Shown here piece by piece: positions 1-7,539 of a stretch of 64,000 nt of DNA; within the stretch, counting starts at the first letter, position 1, and every line of letters begins with the position of its first letter. The DNA is from JAZTYK01 sp045636925 (GTDB lineage Bacteria; Bacillota; Clostridia; Oscillospirales; Butyricicoccaceae). The DNA lies in contig JAZTYK010000005.1 of NCBI GenBank assembly GCA_045636925.1, positions 1 to 64,000 on the forward strand, given 5' to 3'. The position numbers were made by a program, and so were the translations under genes. Below the pieces are notes generated by a model. It ran no database searches. It was not told where the DNA came from and worked only from the letters and a program-made list of their open reading frames with translations.

Positions 1-211
1 ACCTAAAACCTTTTTTGAAAGCTCAAACTGGCTTTAATAATTACTGTTCGAAAAGTATCTTTTCAAACTCAAAATCATTTCAGGGTTCCTTGTTCTCTAA
101 ATGGTGTTGTTTAATTTACAAAGTGCTTGTGACCGTTTTTCCCAGTCTTTCGCTCCCTCATCAAGGGCCTTGCTTCGGCTCCGAAGTGGCCGCTCTCTTG
201 AGCGCTTGTTT

Positions 212-283
212 ATAATACCATACCACTTTGCGAATGTCAACACTTTTTTTCACTTTTTTTCGTATTTTTTTCGATTTTTTTCA
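212..283 (-). promoter_or_regulatory. Strong sigma-A promoter with phased A-tract UP-like element
   Basis: On the minus strand TTGACA (240-235) and TATTAT (217-212) are separated by exactly 17 bases. Immediately upstream, four A-tracts of 6-7 bases (244-250, 254-260, 265-271, 275-281) repeat every 10-11 bp, the spacing that bends DNA and resembles an UP element. Transcription would run towards position 1 through about 200 bases with no convincing ORF, then leave the window. This architecture is typical of rRNA or tRNA operon promoters, so a stable-RNA operon probably lies beyond the left edge; that part is inference. Confidence 0.75.
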
Positions 284-353
284 AAAGCCGTTTTTGTCAT
301 CAGTTTACACAATTGAGTCAGTTTTCCACAGCCTCTGGATAAGCAACATGCAC

Positions 354-399
354 AGAAAAACCGCCTCAAACGCCCTTTTCCAGGCATCAGAAGCGGTTT
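354..399 (-). terminator. Probable rho-independent terminator of htrA
   Basis: On the minus strand AAACCGC (399-393) pairs with GCGGTTT (364-358) around a long, partly paired loop and is followed by a T-rich run. It lies about 70 bases past the htrA stop. Confidence 0.55.
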
Positions 400-471
400 C
401 TTCATGTCAATTTCGCGTTTTTTGATTACATTTTTTTAAATTTTAATCAGATTTTTTTGAAAAAAGTTTTC

Positions 472-1830
472 TTATTTCGCAGAAGTGTTTTCTACCAGCG
501 TGATTGTTAATGTCGCAGTCCGATTTGAGCGCTCTACCAGCAATTCTACCTGGTCTCCGGGATTCTTGTTCGCCAAATGACCGGTGACGCTATCCAGATC
601 TGTCACAACGGTGCCGTCAATGCTGATAATCCGATCACCTACGCGCAAGCCAGCCTGATGCGTACTTTGCACCGTGATTTCCACCACGTAGACGCCGGCA
701 CTGCGATACCCGTACTGCTGCGCGGCGGCACTGTCCAGATAAGCCGCACTGATGCCCAGGATCGCCTTGTTGGTATTTGTGTTGGTGCTTCCGTCACCAT
801 CGCCGCTCTCCGGCTGATACACGCCATCACTGATTAATGCCGCAGCGATCTCCTGGGCCTTTCCACCCGGAATAGCAAAGCCAAGGCCTTCCGAGTCGGT
901 TTCCGCGCTCTTGGCGCAAACAATGCCGATCAGATTACCGTCACCGTCAAAGAGACCGCCACCGGAGTTGCCGGGACTGACCGCTGCGTCAAACTGCAGT
1001 ACGTCCAACGTAATGGTGCGAGTAACAGTTCCACCGTAATATCCGCCATAATTGCCACCGGATTCCACCTCTACCGACACACGGATCTGCCGATCCAGCG
1101 CGCTGAGAATACCGCCGGTGATACTGCCACTGAAATTGCCTTCGGGATTGCCCACGGCATAAACAGCCTCGCCCTGATGAACGGTATCCATAGTCGCAAA
1201 GGCAGCAGCAGGCAGACCGGAAGCATTGATCTTGACCACGGCAATGTCGCCGTTTGTGTAGCTGCCCACCAATTCCGCCTTATGGGTAGAACCGTCAGAC
1301 AATTCCACGGTAATGGTATCCGCACCATCCACCACATGGGAGTTGGTGATGATATAGCCATCCTCGCTGATGATCACGCCGCTGCCGGCGCCGCTGATGA
1401 CCTGAGAGCCGAACCAGAAGTTTCCGGTAGTCATTTCTTCGGTGCGGATGGCCACCACGCTGGGCACCGCCTTCTCCGCTACGCCCTGAGAGCCAAGTCC
1501 CTGTCCGCCGGCGTTGTTACCGGTTGTTCCGCCGATATTATCGTCAGTCTTGTCACCACCGGCATCAGTGCCTACCTCTTTGATGACCACTCGGTCAAGG
1601 CCGCGATAGGCCAGTTTGGTGCCGGCATAGCCGCCACCAAAGGCAACAGCCGCCACCAGCAGACACAGTCCCACTGTTTTCAGCCAGCCACCGCCCTTCT
1701 TCCGTGACGGATCTTCCTCCAGAGGCGGCACCGTGTCGCGCCAAACCTCGCGATATGCCTGCCGAGATTCTTCGCCGGACTGTTGGCTATTCTGCATCTG
1801 ATTTTCTTGATTGGGGTCATATTCAAACAT
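472..1830 (-). CDS. htrA: HtrA/DegP-type membrane-anchored serine protease with PDZ domain
   Basis: Encodes 452 aa. A cytoplasmic charged N-terminus is followed by one membrane segment (about 49-71), a glycine-rich linker, a trypsin-like S1C domain and a C-terminal PDZ domain (about 350-450). The triad is visible: His165 in TNSHVVDG, Asp195 in NGDIAVVK, Ser289 in SPGNSGGG. The family degrades or refolds misfolded proteins outside the membrane under stress. The start was chosen because GGAGGG lies about 9 bases upstream of ATG 1830; a longer reading to 1902 lacks a ribosome site. It appears monocistronic, with a hairpin terminator downstream. Identification is secure; substrates cannot be told. 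Confidence 0.93.
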   Translation of the reverse strand: MFEYDPNQENQMQNSQQSGEESRQAYREVWRDTVPPLEEDPSRKKGGGWLKTVGLCLLVAAVAFGGGYAGTKLAYRGLDRVVIKEVGTDAGGDKTDDNIGGTTGNNAGGQGLGSQGVAEKAVPSVVAIRTEEMTTGNFWFGSQVISGAGSGVIISEDGYIITNSHVVDGADTITVELSDGSTHKAELVGSYTNGDIAVVKINASGLPAAAFATMDTVHQGEAVYAVGNPEGNFSGSITGGILSALDRQIRVSVEVESGGNYGGYYGGTVTRTITLDVLQFDAAVSPGNSGGGLFDGDGNLIGIVCAKSAETDSEGLGFAIPGGKAQEIAAALISDGVYQPESGDGDGSTNTNTNKAILGISAAYLDSAAAQQYGYRSAGVYVVEITVQSTHQAGLRVGDRIISIDGTVVTDLDSVTGHLANKNPGDQVELLVERSNRTATLTITLVENTSAK

Positions 1831-2010
1831 ATTGAGTCTTCCCTCCATGGAAGTATTTTGGGCTTCTGGTTTTATCTTATGCCAATATTTTGAACTGCTC
1901 ATTGTAAAAAAAGAAACAAATTGTAAATGAAAACAGTTTGATTCAGTTCAATTTCAGCGCACTACACATTATATATAATATATATCATAACCTGCGATCC
2001 TTAATATGCA

Positions 2011-2037
2011 GAAACAGCGCCGCATAGGCGCCGTTTC
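2011..2037 (-). terminator. Hairpin after the zinc-ribbon membrane protein gene
   Basis: GAAAC-GGCGCC and its complement form a strong stem just after the stop at 2054. The following bases are only moderately T-rich, so termination is plausible rather than certain. Confidence 0.45.
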
Positions 2038-2053
2038 TCCACAGAAGTAAGTA

Positions 2054-2290
2054 TCACAGATCCAGCTTGGCTCCGCAGCCGGGACAGTGTTTTCCACCCC
2101 AAGTACGTCCCAAGTTCCGCCCGCATTCGGGACAACACCAAAACAGCATAAAGATGCAGAGAAACGCGATGCCCACCCCGCCGGCCAGCACCCAAAACCA
2201 GCCGCTATCAGTGCCGGCGCACAGGATCAGGCAAAAGACAAACAGGACAGTCAAAGCATACAGAATGCAGCGCGTCTTTTTTAAGGTCAT
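2054..2290 (-). CDS. Small membrane protein with C-terminal zinc ribbon
   Basis: Encodes 78 aa. Two hydrophobic segments (about 8-26 and 32-52) are followed by a two-CxxC zinc-ribbon-like tail: CCPECG near 52-57 and CPGCG near 70-74. GAAGGAG precedes the ATG. The fold suggests a small membrane-bound metal-binding protein, but no function can be assigned. It sits alone between htrA and the terminator of the glycine reductase operon and has its own downstream hairpin. The regular cysteine spacing and good ribosome site support a real gene. Confidence 0.65.
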   Translation of the reverse strand: MTLKKTRCILYALTVLFVFCLILCAGTDSGWFWVLAGGVGIAFLCIFMLFWCCPECGRNLGRTWGGKHCPGCGAKLDL

Positions 2291-2340
2291 ACGAACATCT
2301 CCTTCACTGATCTGTCTTCAACACCATATATATAGTATAA

Positions 2341-2376
2341 CAAAAAACCGCCCGGGGCGCAAGTCTCGGGCGGTTT
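2341..2376 (-). terminator. Terminator of the glycine reductase operon
   Basis: On the minus strand AAACCGCCCG pairs with CGGGCGGTTT around an 11-base loop, followed by a T-run. It lies 17 bases beyond the 97-aa ORF, which places that ORF inside the operon. Confidence 0.85.
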
Positions 2377-2392
2377 CGTCTTGTTTGGTTGT

Positions 2393-2686
2393 TTAGCCAA
2401 GCTGGACTTCGGCGGCTTCCTCAGGGAGAAAGTAGCCCTTCATGTCGTACTTGTTATAGCCGGAGAACTCAGACAGGGCTCGGTCACCCAGGAAATAACT
2501 GCGAATGAAACGCTTGCCGTCTACGCTGGTCCAGTTTTCTTTGTCCCAGGAGAGATAACCGTCATCATCGGTCTTTTTCTCGGCCAGAACCAGGTAAACC
2601 TGACGGTTGTGATGGGCCATCAGCTCGATGAGCTCGGCGGTAGAGAGATCTTTCTCTACCTTCTCGACGATGTCAATGACTTTCAT
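2393..2686 (-). CDS. Unknown 97-aa protein, last gene of the glycine reductase operon
   Basis: Encodes 97 aa that I do not recognise. It is acidic and rich in charged and aromatic residues, with no signal peptide, membrane segment or cysteine pair. It starts 8 bases after grdD, and the strong operon terminator follows it, so it should be co-transcribed with grdXEB-trxBA-grdACD. An AGGTGCAAG stretch precedes the ATG. Position suggests an accessory role around protein C or product handling, but this is guilt by association only. Confidence 0.7.
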   Translation of the reverse strand: MKVIDIVEKVEKDLSTAELIELMAHHNRQVYLVLAEKKTDDDGYLSWDKENWTSVDGKRFIRSYFLGDRALSEFSGYNKYDMKGYFLPEEAAEVQLG

Positions 2687-2694
2687 CTTGCACC

Positions 2695-3846
2695 TCAGCT
2701 GACGTAGCCTGCCTTACGCAGGATCTCCAGTGCCTTGGCATGGTTGGCTTCGCTCATCATCACCAGAGGACCGGTGCAGCCCATGCCGGTTTCGGCATAG
2801 ATGCCTTCCTTCCACAGAGCCTTGGCAGCGTCTTCCAGATCCATGACCTCGATGCCAGGGATGCTGGCGGTGCAGGGCTCTGCGGGGGGAGCCTTGACCT
2901 CTTCGGTGGCCTCAGCGGACTTGGATGCAGCCTTGCGTGCAGCCAGCAGAGCCTCCAGACCGGCCTTTTCTGCAGCGGCAAACTCCTGCTCTGCCACCTG
3001 GAACACCTTACCGCGGACCATCTGTGCCGCATATTCCAGTGCGTTGGCAATCAGAGGTGCGCCGGAAGCGCGGGAAATGATGTGGATCAGCTTGGTGTAG
3101 CCTTTACCGATACCGGGGCCGTAGCCGTAGCCGCTGGCTTCAAAGCTGCCGCCGGTGGTATAAGCGCTGAGCATCTTGATCAGCACGTTGCCGGTGAGGG
3201 AGTCACAGACCATAACATCGGGCGTACCCTGCAGCACGTCGTTGCCGCGCATGACAGCGCCGCCGTCAGCACGGGCAGAGGTGGCCCAGGTAAACTGGTA
3301 GCCCTGCTCCTTCAGCTGGTTCAGTGCCATTTCGGTCTGGCGGGCGCCATCTACATTCAGAATGCCCACGGTGGGATCCTTGATGCCGGCAGCCTTTGCG
3401 GTAATGATGCCGTAAATGGCATTCTTGATCATGCCTTCAATGCGATCTGCGCTGGAGGTGCCGGTGGTGGTAGCCACAAACATCTCGCGACCCTTGGCGG
3501 GAGTGACAACGCGGCCCACGGTGGACACACCGATGGGGAAGGGGAAATGCATGGTAACAGCGCCGTCGACTTCGCCGGACTCTACCATTTCTTCCATCTT
3601 CTTATGGCCTTCATCCTCGTCAGCCACCTTAACGGTAGTCACGCCTTCGGCCTCCAGGGTGCCGATGTAATAAACATCCACACCGCGGGCGGCAGCCATC
3701 TTGGCGGCAGCCATGGCGTTTTCTTCGCCATGTTCACTGCCCATGCCGGTGAGCGCGATCTTGGGCTTTACGCCAAAAGAACCGCTCTCCAGGCCTTCTG
3801 CCATTTCAAGGAAGGCCTTTGCAATGGTTTTTTCCAGATTCTTCAT
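2695..3846 (-). CDS. grdD: Glycine reductase complex component C, alpha subunit
   Basis: Encodes 383 aa. With GrdC it forms protein C, which takes the carboxymethyl-selenoether from GrdA and releases acetyl phosphate. The N-terminal half resembles the phosphate-acyltransferase (PlsX-like) fold. A cysteine near residue 357 in the motif MGCTGP corresponds to the acetyl-carrying cysteine known in characterised GrdD proteins. An alanine/lysine-rich linker (about 285-320) precedes the C-terminal part. It lies 12 bases after grdC and 8 bases before the 97-aa ORF. Length and neighbours match the family. Confidence 0.95.
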   Translation of the reverse strand: MKNLEKTIAKAFLEMAEGLESGSFGVKPKIALTGMGSEHGEENAMAAAKMAAARGVDVYYIGTLEAEGVTTVKVADEDEGHKKMEEMVESGEVDGAVTMHFPFPIGVSTVGRVVTPAKGREMFVATTTGTSSADRIEGMIKNAIYGIITAKAAGIKDPTVGILNVDGARQTEMALNQLKEQGYQFTWATSARADGGAVMRGNDVLQGTPDVMVCDSLTGNVLIKMLSAYTTGGSFEASGYGYGPGIGKGYTKLIHIISRASGAPLIANALEYAAQMVRGKVFQVAEQEFAAAEKAGLEALLAARKAASKSAEATEEVKAPPAEPCTASIPGIEVMDLEDAAKALWKEGIYAETGMGCTGPLVMMSEANHAKALEILRKAGYVS

Positions 3847-3858
3847 GACGTCACCGCC

Positions 3859-5400
3859 TTATTCGGCCTGTGCCAGCAGAGCGGCAGCAAACTCCTTCAT
3901 AGCCTTGGCGATCATGCCCTTGACTTCTTCTTCGCTGACGCCGGCTTCTGCCTTGGGGGCGCCGCTGTTGGCCTGCACCACAAAGGAAACACCGTCAAAC
4001 AGGTTAGTCATGCGGCCCAGGAACAGAGAACCCTTGCCGATGATCATAACGCGGTTTGCCTTGCCGGACATGATGTCCTCACGAGCAAAGCCCATGTAAG
4101 GTACGCCGGAAGGAATATGACCCTGGGTGGGAGCCCAGCCGGTAAGGCCGTGCTGTACGGGGAAGGTGGCCAGATCAGCCTTCTGCAGCTCGCCGCGCTT
4201 GACGCCCAGAGCTGCGATCATCTTGTAGTTGGACTGAGGAACGTCACCGGCACCAGCGGGCTTGGTGATGTCGGGGTTCTGCATCTCGGGAGAATACTTG
4301 TCGATATCGGTGATCTTCAGACCGGCACGATCCAGGGGAGCAGTGACCAGGCTGGAGATAACGTTCTGAGGCGCAGAGCCGGTGCCTACGGTGTGGCGGC
4401 CGATCATGCTCAGATTGAACTCGGGGCTGACGCCGTCATCGGCAGTAATGACCACGGCAAAACCGGCGATCATATCTTCCAGAGCGGGCAGACCCTTCTT
4501 CACATGGTCCTTACCGTTCATGCCCAGCTTTGCGGTACAGCCGCCGGCGGTGACGACAACGGTCTTGTAAGCGCCTGCAGCAACCAGAGCAGCTGCTTCA
4601 ACGATAGCATGAGCGGGACCTGCGCAGAAGCCACGGGTGTCGGAACCGGTAGCACCGTTCAGACCGGCGATTTCTGCAGCTGCCTTTGCAAAGTTGCCGC
4701 CGCCGCGCTGGTTCATATCGCCGCAAGCCTCTTCAGCGCAGTCGATGACGTACTCAACTTCGTCCTTGCTGATGCCGGTATTCTTAACGGCATACAGCAG
4801 GGCCAGAACAGAAGAAGCCTTGGAAACCAGGTTCTCATGCATAACATGAGAAGACAGGTTTACGTCGATGTCATGGGCACGGGTGACGCAGCCAACCAGC
4901 TTGCCGTTATGATACAGAGGCTCAGCGTGCTCGTCATTTACCAGATGCTCCAGATCAGCCTGCTCGATGCCCTCGGGGATACGGGCAGCGATGGACTCGT
5001 CAATGATGGGATTGGCAGCAAAGGCGGGCTTGACAGCCTCTACGAAAGACTTTTCAAACTTTACCAGAGTAAATACATCGCAAGCCTGCATCAGCAGCAG
5101 GAATTCTTCCTGGGGCATGATCTCGCCGAACTTGCCGTAACGGTCGGAAACATCACAGGTCTTGTCATACCAGGGCTGTGCAACGCCGGCCAGATCCTCG
5201 GGGGTCTTGTTGCCGATGTAAACCTGGTTGGGGTAATAAGCCAGAACCTGCTCGTAGCTGCGCAGATGATTGGGCAGCTCCTTCAGATACTCGCTCTCGG
5301 GGTTGACGATGCGCTCGGTGGTCTGCGTAGTACCGTTATGCAGAACCATATCGGGGGTATGAGCCAAAATGTAGCTGGCACCCTTGATTACGCTTTTCAT
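3859..5400 (-). CDS. grdC: Glycine reductase complex component C, beta subunit
   Basis: Encodes 513 aa from ATG 5400, which has GAAAGG upstream; an ATG at 5424 in the same frame has no ribosome site. GrdC is a thiolase/FabH-like subunit of protein C, converting the GrdA-bound carboxymethyl group to an acetyl thioester that phosphate cleaves to acetyl phosphate, an ATP source by acetate kinase. Visible features include the N-terminal VIKGASYILAHTPDM and glycine-rich thiolase-type segments such as GGGNFAKAAAEIAGL. It follows grdA after a 169-base gap containing a hairpin. Codon use is strongly biased, as expected for a highly expressed catabolic gene. Confidence 0.95.
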   Translation of the reverse strand: MKSVIKGASYILAHTPDMVLHNGTTQTTERIVNPESEYLKELPNHLRSYEQVLAYYPNQVYIGNKTPEDLAGVAQPWYDKTCDVSDRYGKFGEIMPQEEFLLLMQACDVFTLVKFEKSFVEAVKPAFAANPIIDESIAARIPEGIEQADLEHLVNDEHAEPLYHNGKLVGCVTRAHDIDVNLSSHVMHENLVSKASSVLALLYAVKNTGISKDEVEYVIDCAEEACGDMNQRGGGNFAKAAAEIAGLNGATGSDTRGFCAGPAHAIVEAAALVAAGAYKTVVVTAGGCTAKLGMNGKDHVKKGLPALEDMIAGFAVVITADDGVSPEFNLSMIGRHTVGTGSAPQNVISSLVTAPLDRAGLKITDIDKYSPEMQNPDITKPAGAGDVPQSNYKMIAALGVKRGELQKADLATFPVQHGLTGWAPTQGHIPSGVPYMGFAREDIMSGKANRVMIIGKGSLFLGRMTNLFDGVSFVVQANSGAPKAEAGVSEEEVKGMIAKAMKEFAAALLAQAE

Positions 5401-5519
5401 ATTGTCCACGACCTTTCTTGTCATAAAATATTTTCTTTTTGTTGTTGCGGAGCCCGCAGCTCATGCGGCAAAGAAGTTAACAGCATCAGCTTCGGGTTCC
5501 GAAGCCCGCAAAAGAACGG

Positions 5520-5547
5520 AAGGGCGACGGCACCCGCCGCCGCCCTT
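5520..5547 (-). other. Hairpin between grdA and grdC
   Basis: AAGGGCG and CGCCCTT close a GC-rich stem just after the grdA stop on the minus strand. There is no long T-run, so it is more likely a processing or mRNA-stabilising hairpin, or a leaky terminator, than a full stop. Confidence 0.5.
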
Positions 5548-5569
5548 GCTTGCGTGTCTGTATCGAGAA

Positions 5570-6040
5570 TTAATACTTGCAGAACTGTTCGCGGATGCTG
5601 CTCATTTCGCCGGCGATATCGTCGACGTCCAGAACCATCTCCATCATGCTGACCTGATCGTCATACACGGCTTCATCAAACTCTGCCTTAACTTCTTCTT
5701 CACACACGTGATAAACCTTGAGTCCCAACGAGACTCCAGTCAACGGACCTGCATAAGTGGGGTCACCAGCGGTGACGGTCTCAGCAGCCAGGCCGGAAGC
5801 TTCACCTTCAGAGGCGCCCAGCAGAACGACAACGTTCTCGGGGCCATACTGTTCGGCGAATTCCTTAACTCGCTTCTGATTTTCCAGGTCCATTGCACCT
5901 GCGGCGGTTCAGACGAAGCACTCCGTAGAGGAGAACACAACCTCAGCACCGGCGCTCTCTGCACATGCAGCGATTGCGGGGCCGGGAATGCCGTCACGGT
6001 CACCGATAATGATGACTTTCTTACCGTTTAAGATGCTCAT
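5570..6040 (-). CDS. grdA: Glycine reductase selenoprotein A (Sec at residue 44)
   Basis: Encodes 156 aa when the in-frame UGA at 5911-5909 is read as selenocysteine. The N-terminus carries the flavodoxin-like [13 protein letters not shown] motif, followed by the redox motif CFVU (Cys41, Sec44), exactly as in known GrdA. The Sec carries the carboxymethyl group from protein B to protein C and is reduced by thioredoxin. A hairpin 7 bases after the UGA fits a bacterial SECIS. GAAGGAGG lies upstream of ATG 6040. Standard gene callers would start this gene at the internal ATG 5893 and lose the active site. Hairpins flank the gene on both sides. Confidence 0.96.
5885..5901 (-). promoter_or_regulatory. 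SECIS-like hairpin of grdA
   Basis: On the minus strand CAGGT pairs with ACCTG around the 7-base loop GCAATGG, starting 7 bases after the UGA. Position and loop G residues fit a bacterial SECIS recognised by SelB. Confidence 0.7.
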
Positions 6041-6113
6041 GCCATTATCCTCCTTCTTTTTAGATTTATAGAACGCCTCGCGGCGATGCTATAGCGTGAT
6101 ATATGCGGGGGTT

Positions 6114-6138
6114 GGCAAAGCGGCAACGCCGCTTTGCC
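6114..6138 (-). other. Hairpin between trxA and grdA
   Basis: An 11-bp stem (GGCAAAGCGGC and its complement) with a 3-base loop follows the trxA stop. It has no T-run. It may protect or process the transcript so that grdA accumulates to a different level than upstream genes. Confidence 0.55.
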
Positions 6139-6147
6139 GATACGCCA

Positions 6148-6465
6148 TTAGATGTGGCGCTTGATCATTGCTTCTACGTTTTCCGGAGTAGCGTCGTCCT
6201 TGACCAGGCTGTCGATCATGGCGCCACCTTCGTAGATAGCGATAACGGGCAGACCCATAACCTTCTGGGCGATAGCCAGACGGCGAGCCTTGGTGGTGTT
6301 CAGGGCAGCAAACTTCAGCTTGTCACCATAGGTCTCAGCAAAAGCATGGACATGGGGCATCAGAGCAGCACAGGGAACGCAGCCGTCGCCATAAAAGTCA
6401 ACCAAAACCTTACCCTCGGCCTGCAGTACTTCAGCCTCAAACGTAGTCTTATCCAGTTCCAGCAT
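6148..6465 (-). CDS. trxA: Thioredoxin of the glycine reductase system
   Basis: Encodes 105 aa, a normal thioredoxin length. The active site reads DGCVPC instead of the usual WCGPC; a GCVPC site is known from thioredoxins of glycine-reducing clostridia such as Eubacterium acidaminophilum. It transfers electrons from TrxB to the oxidised Cys-Sec pair of GrdA. AAAGGAG precedes the ATG. It follows trxB by 32 bases and lies inside the grd operon, which identifies it as the dedicated rather than a general thioredoxin. Confidence 0.94.
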   Translation of the reverse strand: MLELDKTTFEAEVLQAEGKVLVDFYGDGCVPCAALMPHVHAFAETYGDKLKFAALNTTKARRLAIAQKVMGLPVIAIYEGGAMIDSLVKDDATPENVEAMIKRHI

Positions 6466-6497
6466 GATAAAAACTCCTTTTTCTAAATAATATGATC

Positions 6498-7439
6498 TTA
6501 TTCGTGCTCAGAAATATACTTTTCACACTGCATGGCGGCGATAGCGCCGTCAGCAGTGGCAGTAACAACCTGACGCAGGGACTTCACACGGATGTCACCG
6601 GCAGCAAAGACGCCGGGGATATTGGTGTGCATATCGGCATCGGTAACGATATAGCCACGCTCCATCTCCAGCTTGCCTTCAAACAGTTGAGAGTTGGGGT
6701 TGTAACCGATAAAGCCGAACAGGCCGAAGATACCGTCATCGGGATCAGCCATGATGGTGGTCAGCTCGCCGGTCTTGACGTTCTTGACGATCATGCCTTC
6801 CAGCATCTCATCGCCCAGAACTTCTTCTACCACGCTGTCCCACATGAAGTCCAGCTTGGGATTGGCAAATGCCTTCTCCTGAATGGACTTTGCGGCGCGC
6901 AGTTCGTTTCTGCGATGGATAACAGTAACCTTGCGGGCAAACTTACTCAGGTACATGGCCTCTTCAACGGCAGAGTCGCCGCCGCCAACCACGTAAACCT
7001 CGAAGTCCTCAAAGAAACCGGCATCGCAGGTGGCGCAGAAGGAAATGCCCTTGCCCACAAACTTGCCTTCGTTCTTACAGCCGATGGGCTTGGGGAACGC
7101 ACCGGTGGCGATGATGACGCACTTGGCCAGATATTCACCCTTGTTGCCAACCAGCTTCTTCACTTCGCCTTCCAGTTCAACGCTCTTGATGACGTCGCTG
7201 GCACGCTCAGCACCAAACTTGGCAGCCTGCTGGGTCATACGGGCGATCAGGGAGGGGCCGGGCTCGCCGTCCACCATGCCGCCGGGATAGTTCTCGATCT
7301 CGTCGGTGATGGCGATCTGGCCGCCATCCTGACCCTTTTCCAGGATCAGAGTGGACAGACGGGCACGGCCGGCATAAAGACCGGCTGCCAGGCCGGCAGG
7401 GCCTGCACCCAGGATGATGACATCGTAGATTTTGCTCAT
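6498..7439 (-). CDS. trxB: Thioredoxin reductase (NADPH/FAD)
   Basis: Encodes 313 aa. It shows an N-terminal FAD-binding GAGPAGLAAGLYAGRA motif, the redox-active CATC pair near residues 134-137 (ISFCATCDAGFF), the second nucleotide-binding GGGDSAVEEAMYL motif, and the C-terminal FAD-binding GVFAAGDIR. It reduces the neighbouring thioredoxin and so feeds electrons into glycine reductase. It lies between grdB and trxA in the operon. Length and motifs are standard. Confidence 0.96.
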   Translation of the reverse strand: MSKIYDVIILGAGPAGLAAGLYAGRARLSTLILEKGQDGGQIAITDEIENYPGGMVDGEPGPSLIARMTQQAAKFGAERASDVIKSVELEGEVKKLVGNKGEYLAKCVIIATGAFPKPIGCKNEGKFVGKGISFCATCDAGFFEDFEVYVVGGGDSAVEEAMYLSKFARKVTVIHRRNELRAAKSIQEKAFANPKLDFMWDSVVEEVLGDEMLEGMIVKNVKTGELTTIMADPDDGIFGLFGFIGYNPNSQLFEGKLEMERGYIVTDADMHTNIPGVFAAGDIRVKSLRQVVTATADGAIAAMQCEKYISEHE

Positions 7440-7539
7440 AATTTTTTACTCCTTTATATCGGGAACGACCCGGCGGCCCAAAAACGGGCAGCCGGGACTG
7501 TTCCAAGGATGTGATTTTAGTCTGCTTTACGCAGGGTGA

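Noticed and set aside
244..281. Regular T-tracts as a possible CRISPR or tandem repeat
   Set aside because: They are short phased A/T-tracts directly upstream of a promoter, better explained as an UP-like curved element.
2740..5652. A 970-codon ORF on the plus strand over grdD-grdC
   Set aside because: It is antisense to grdC and grdD, which have strong family matches. The strong codon bias of these genes leaves the opposite frame open; the product has no domain.
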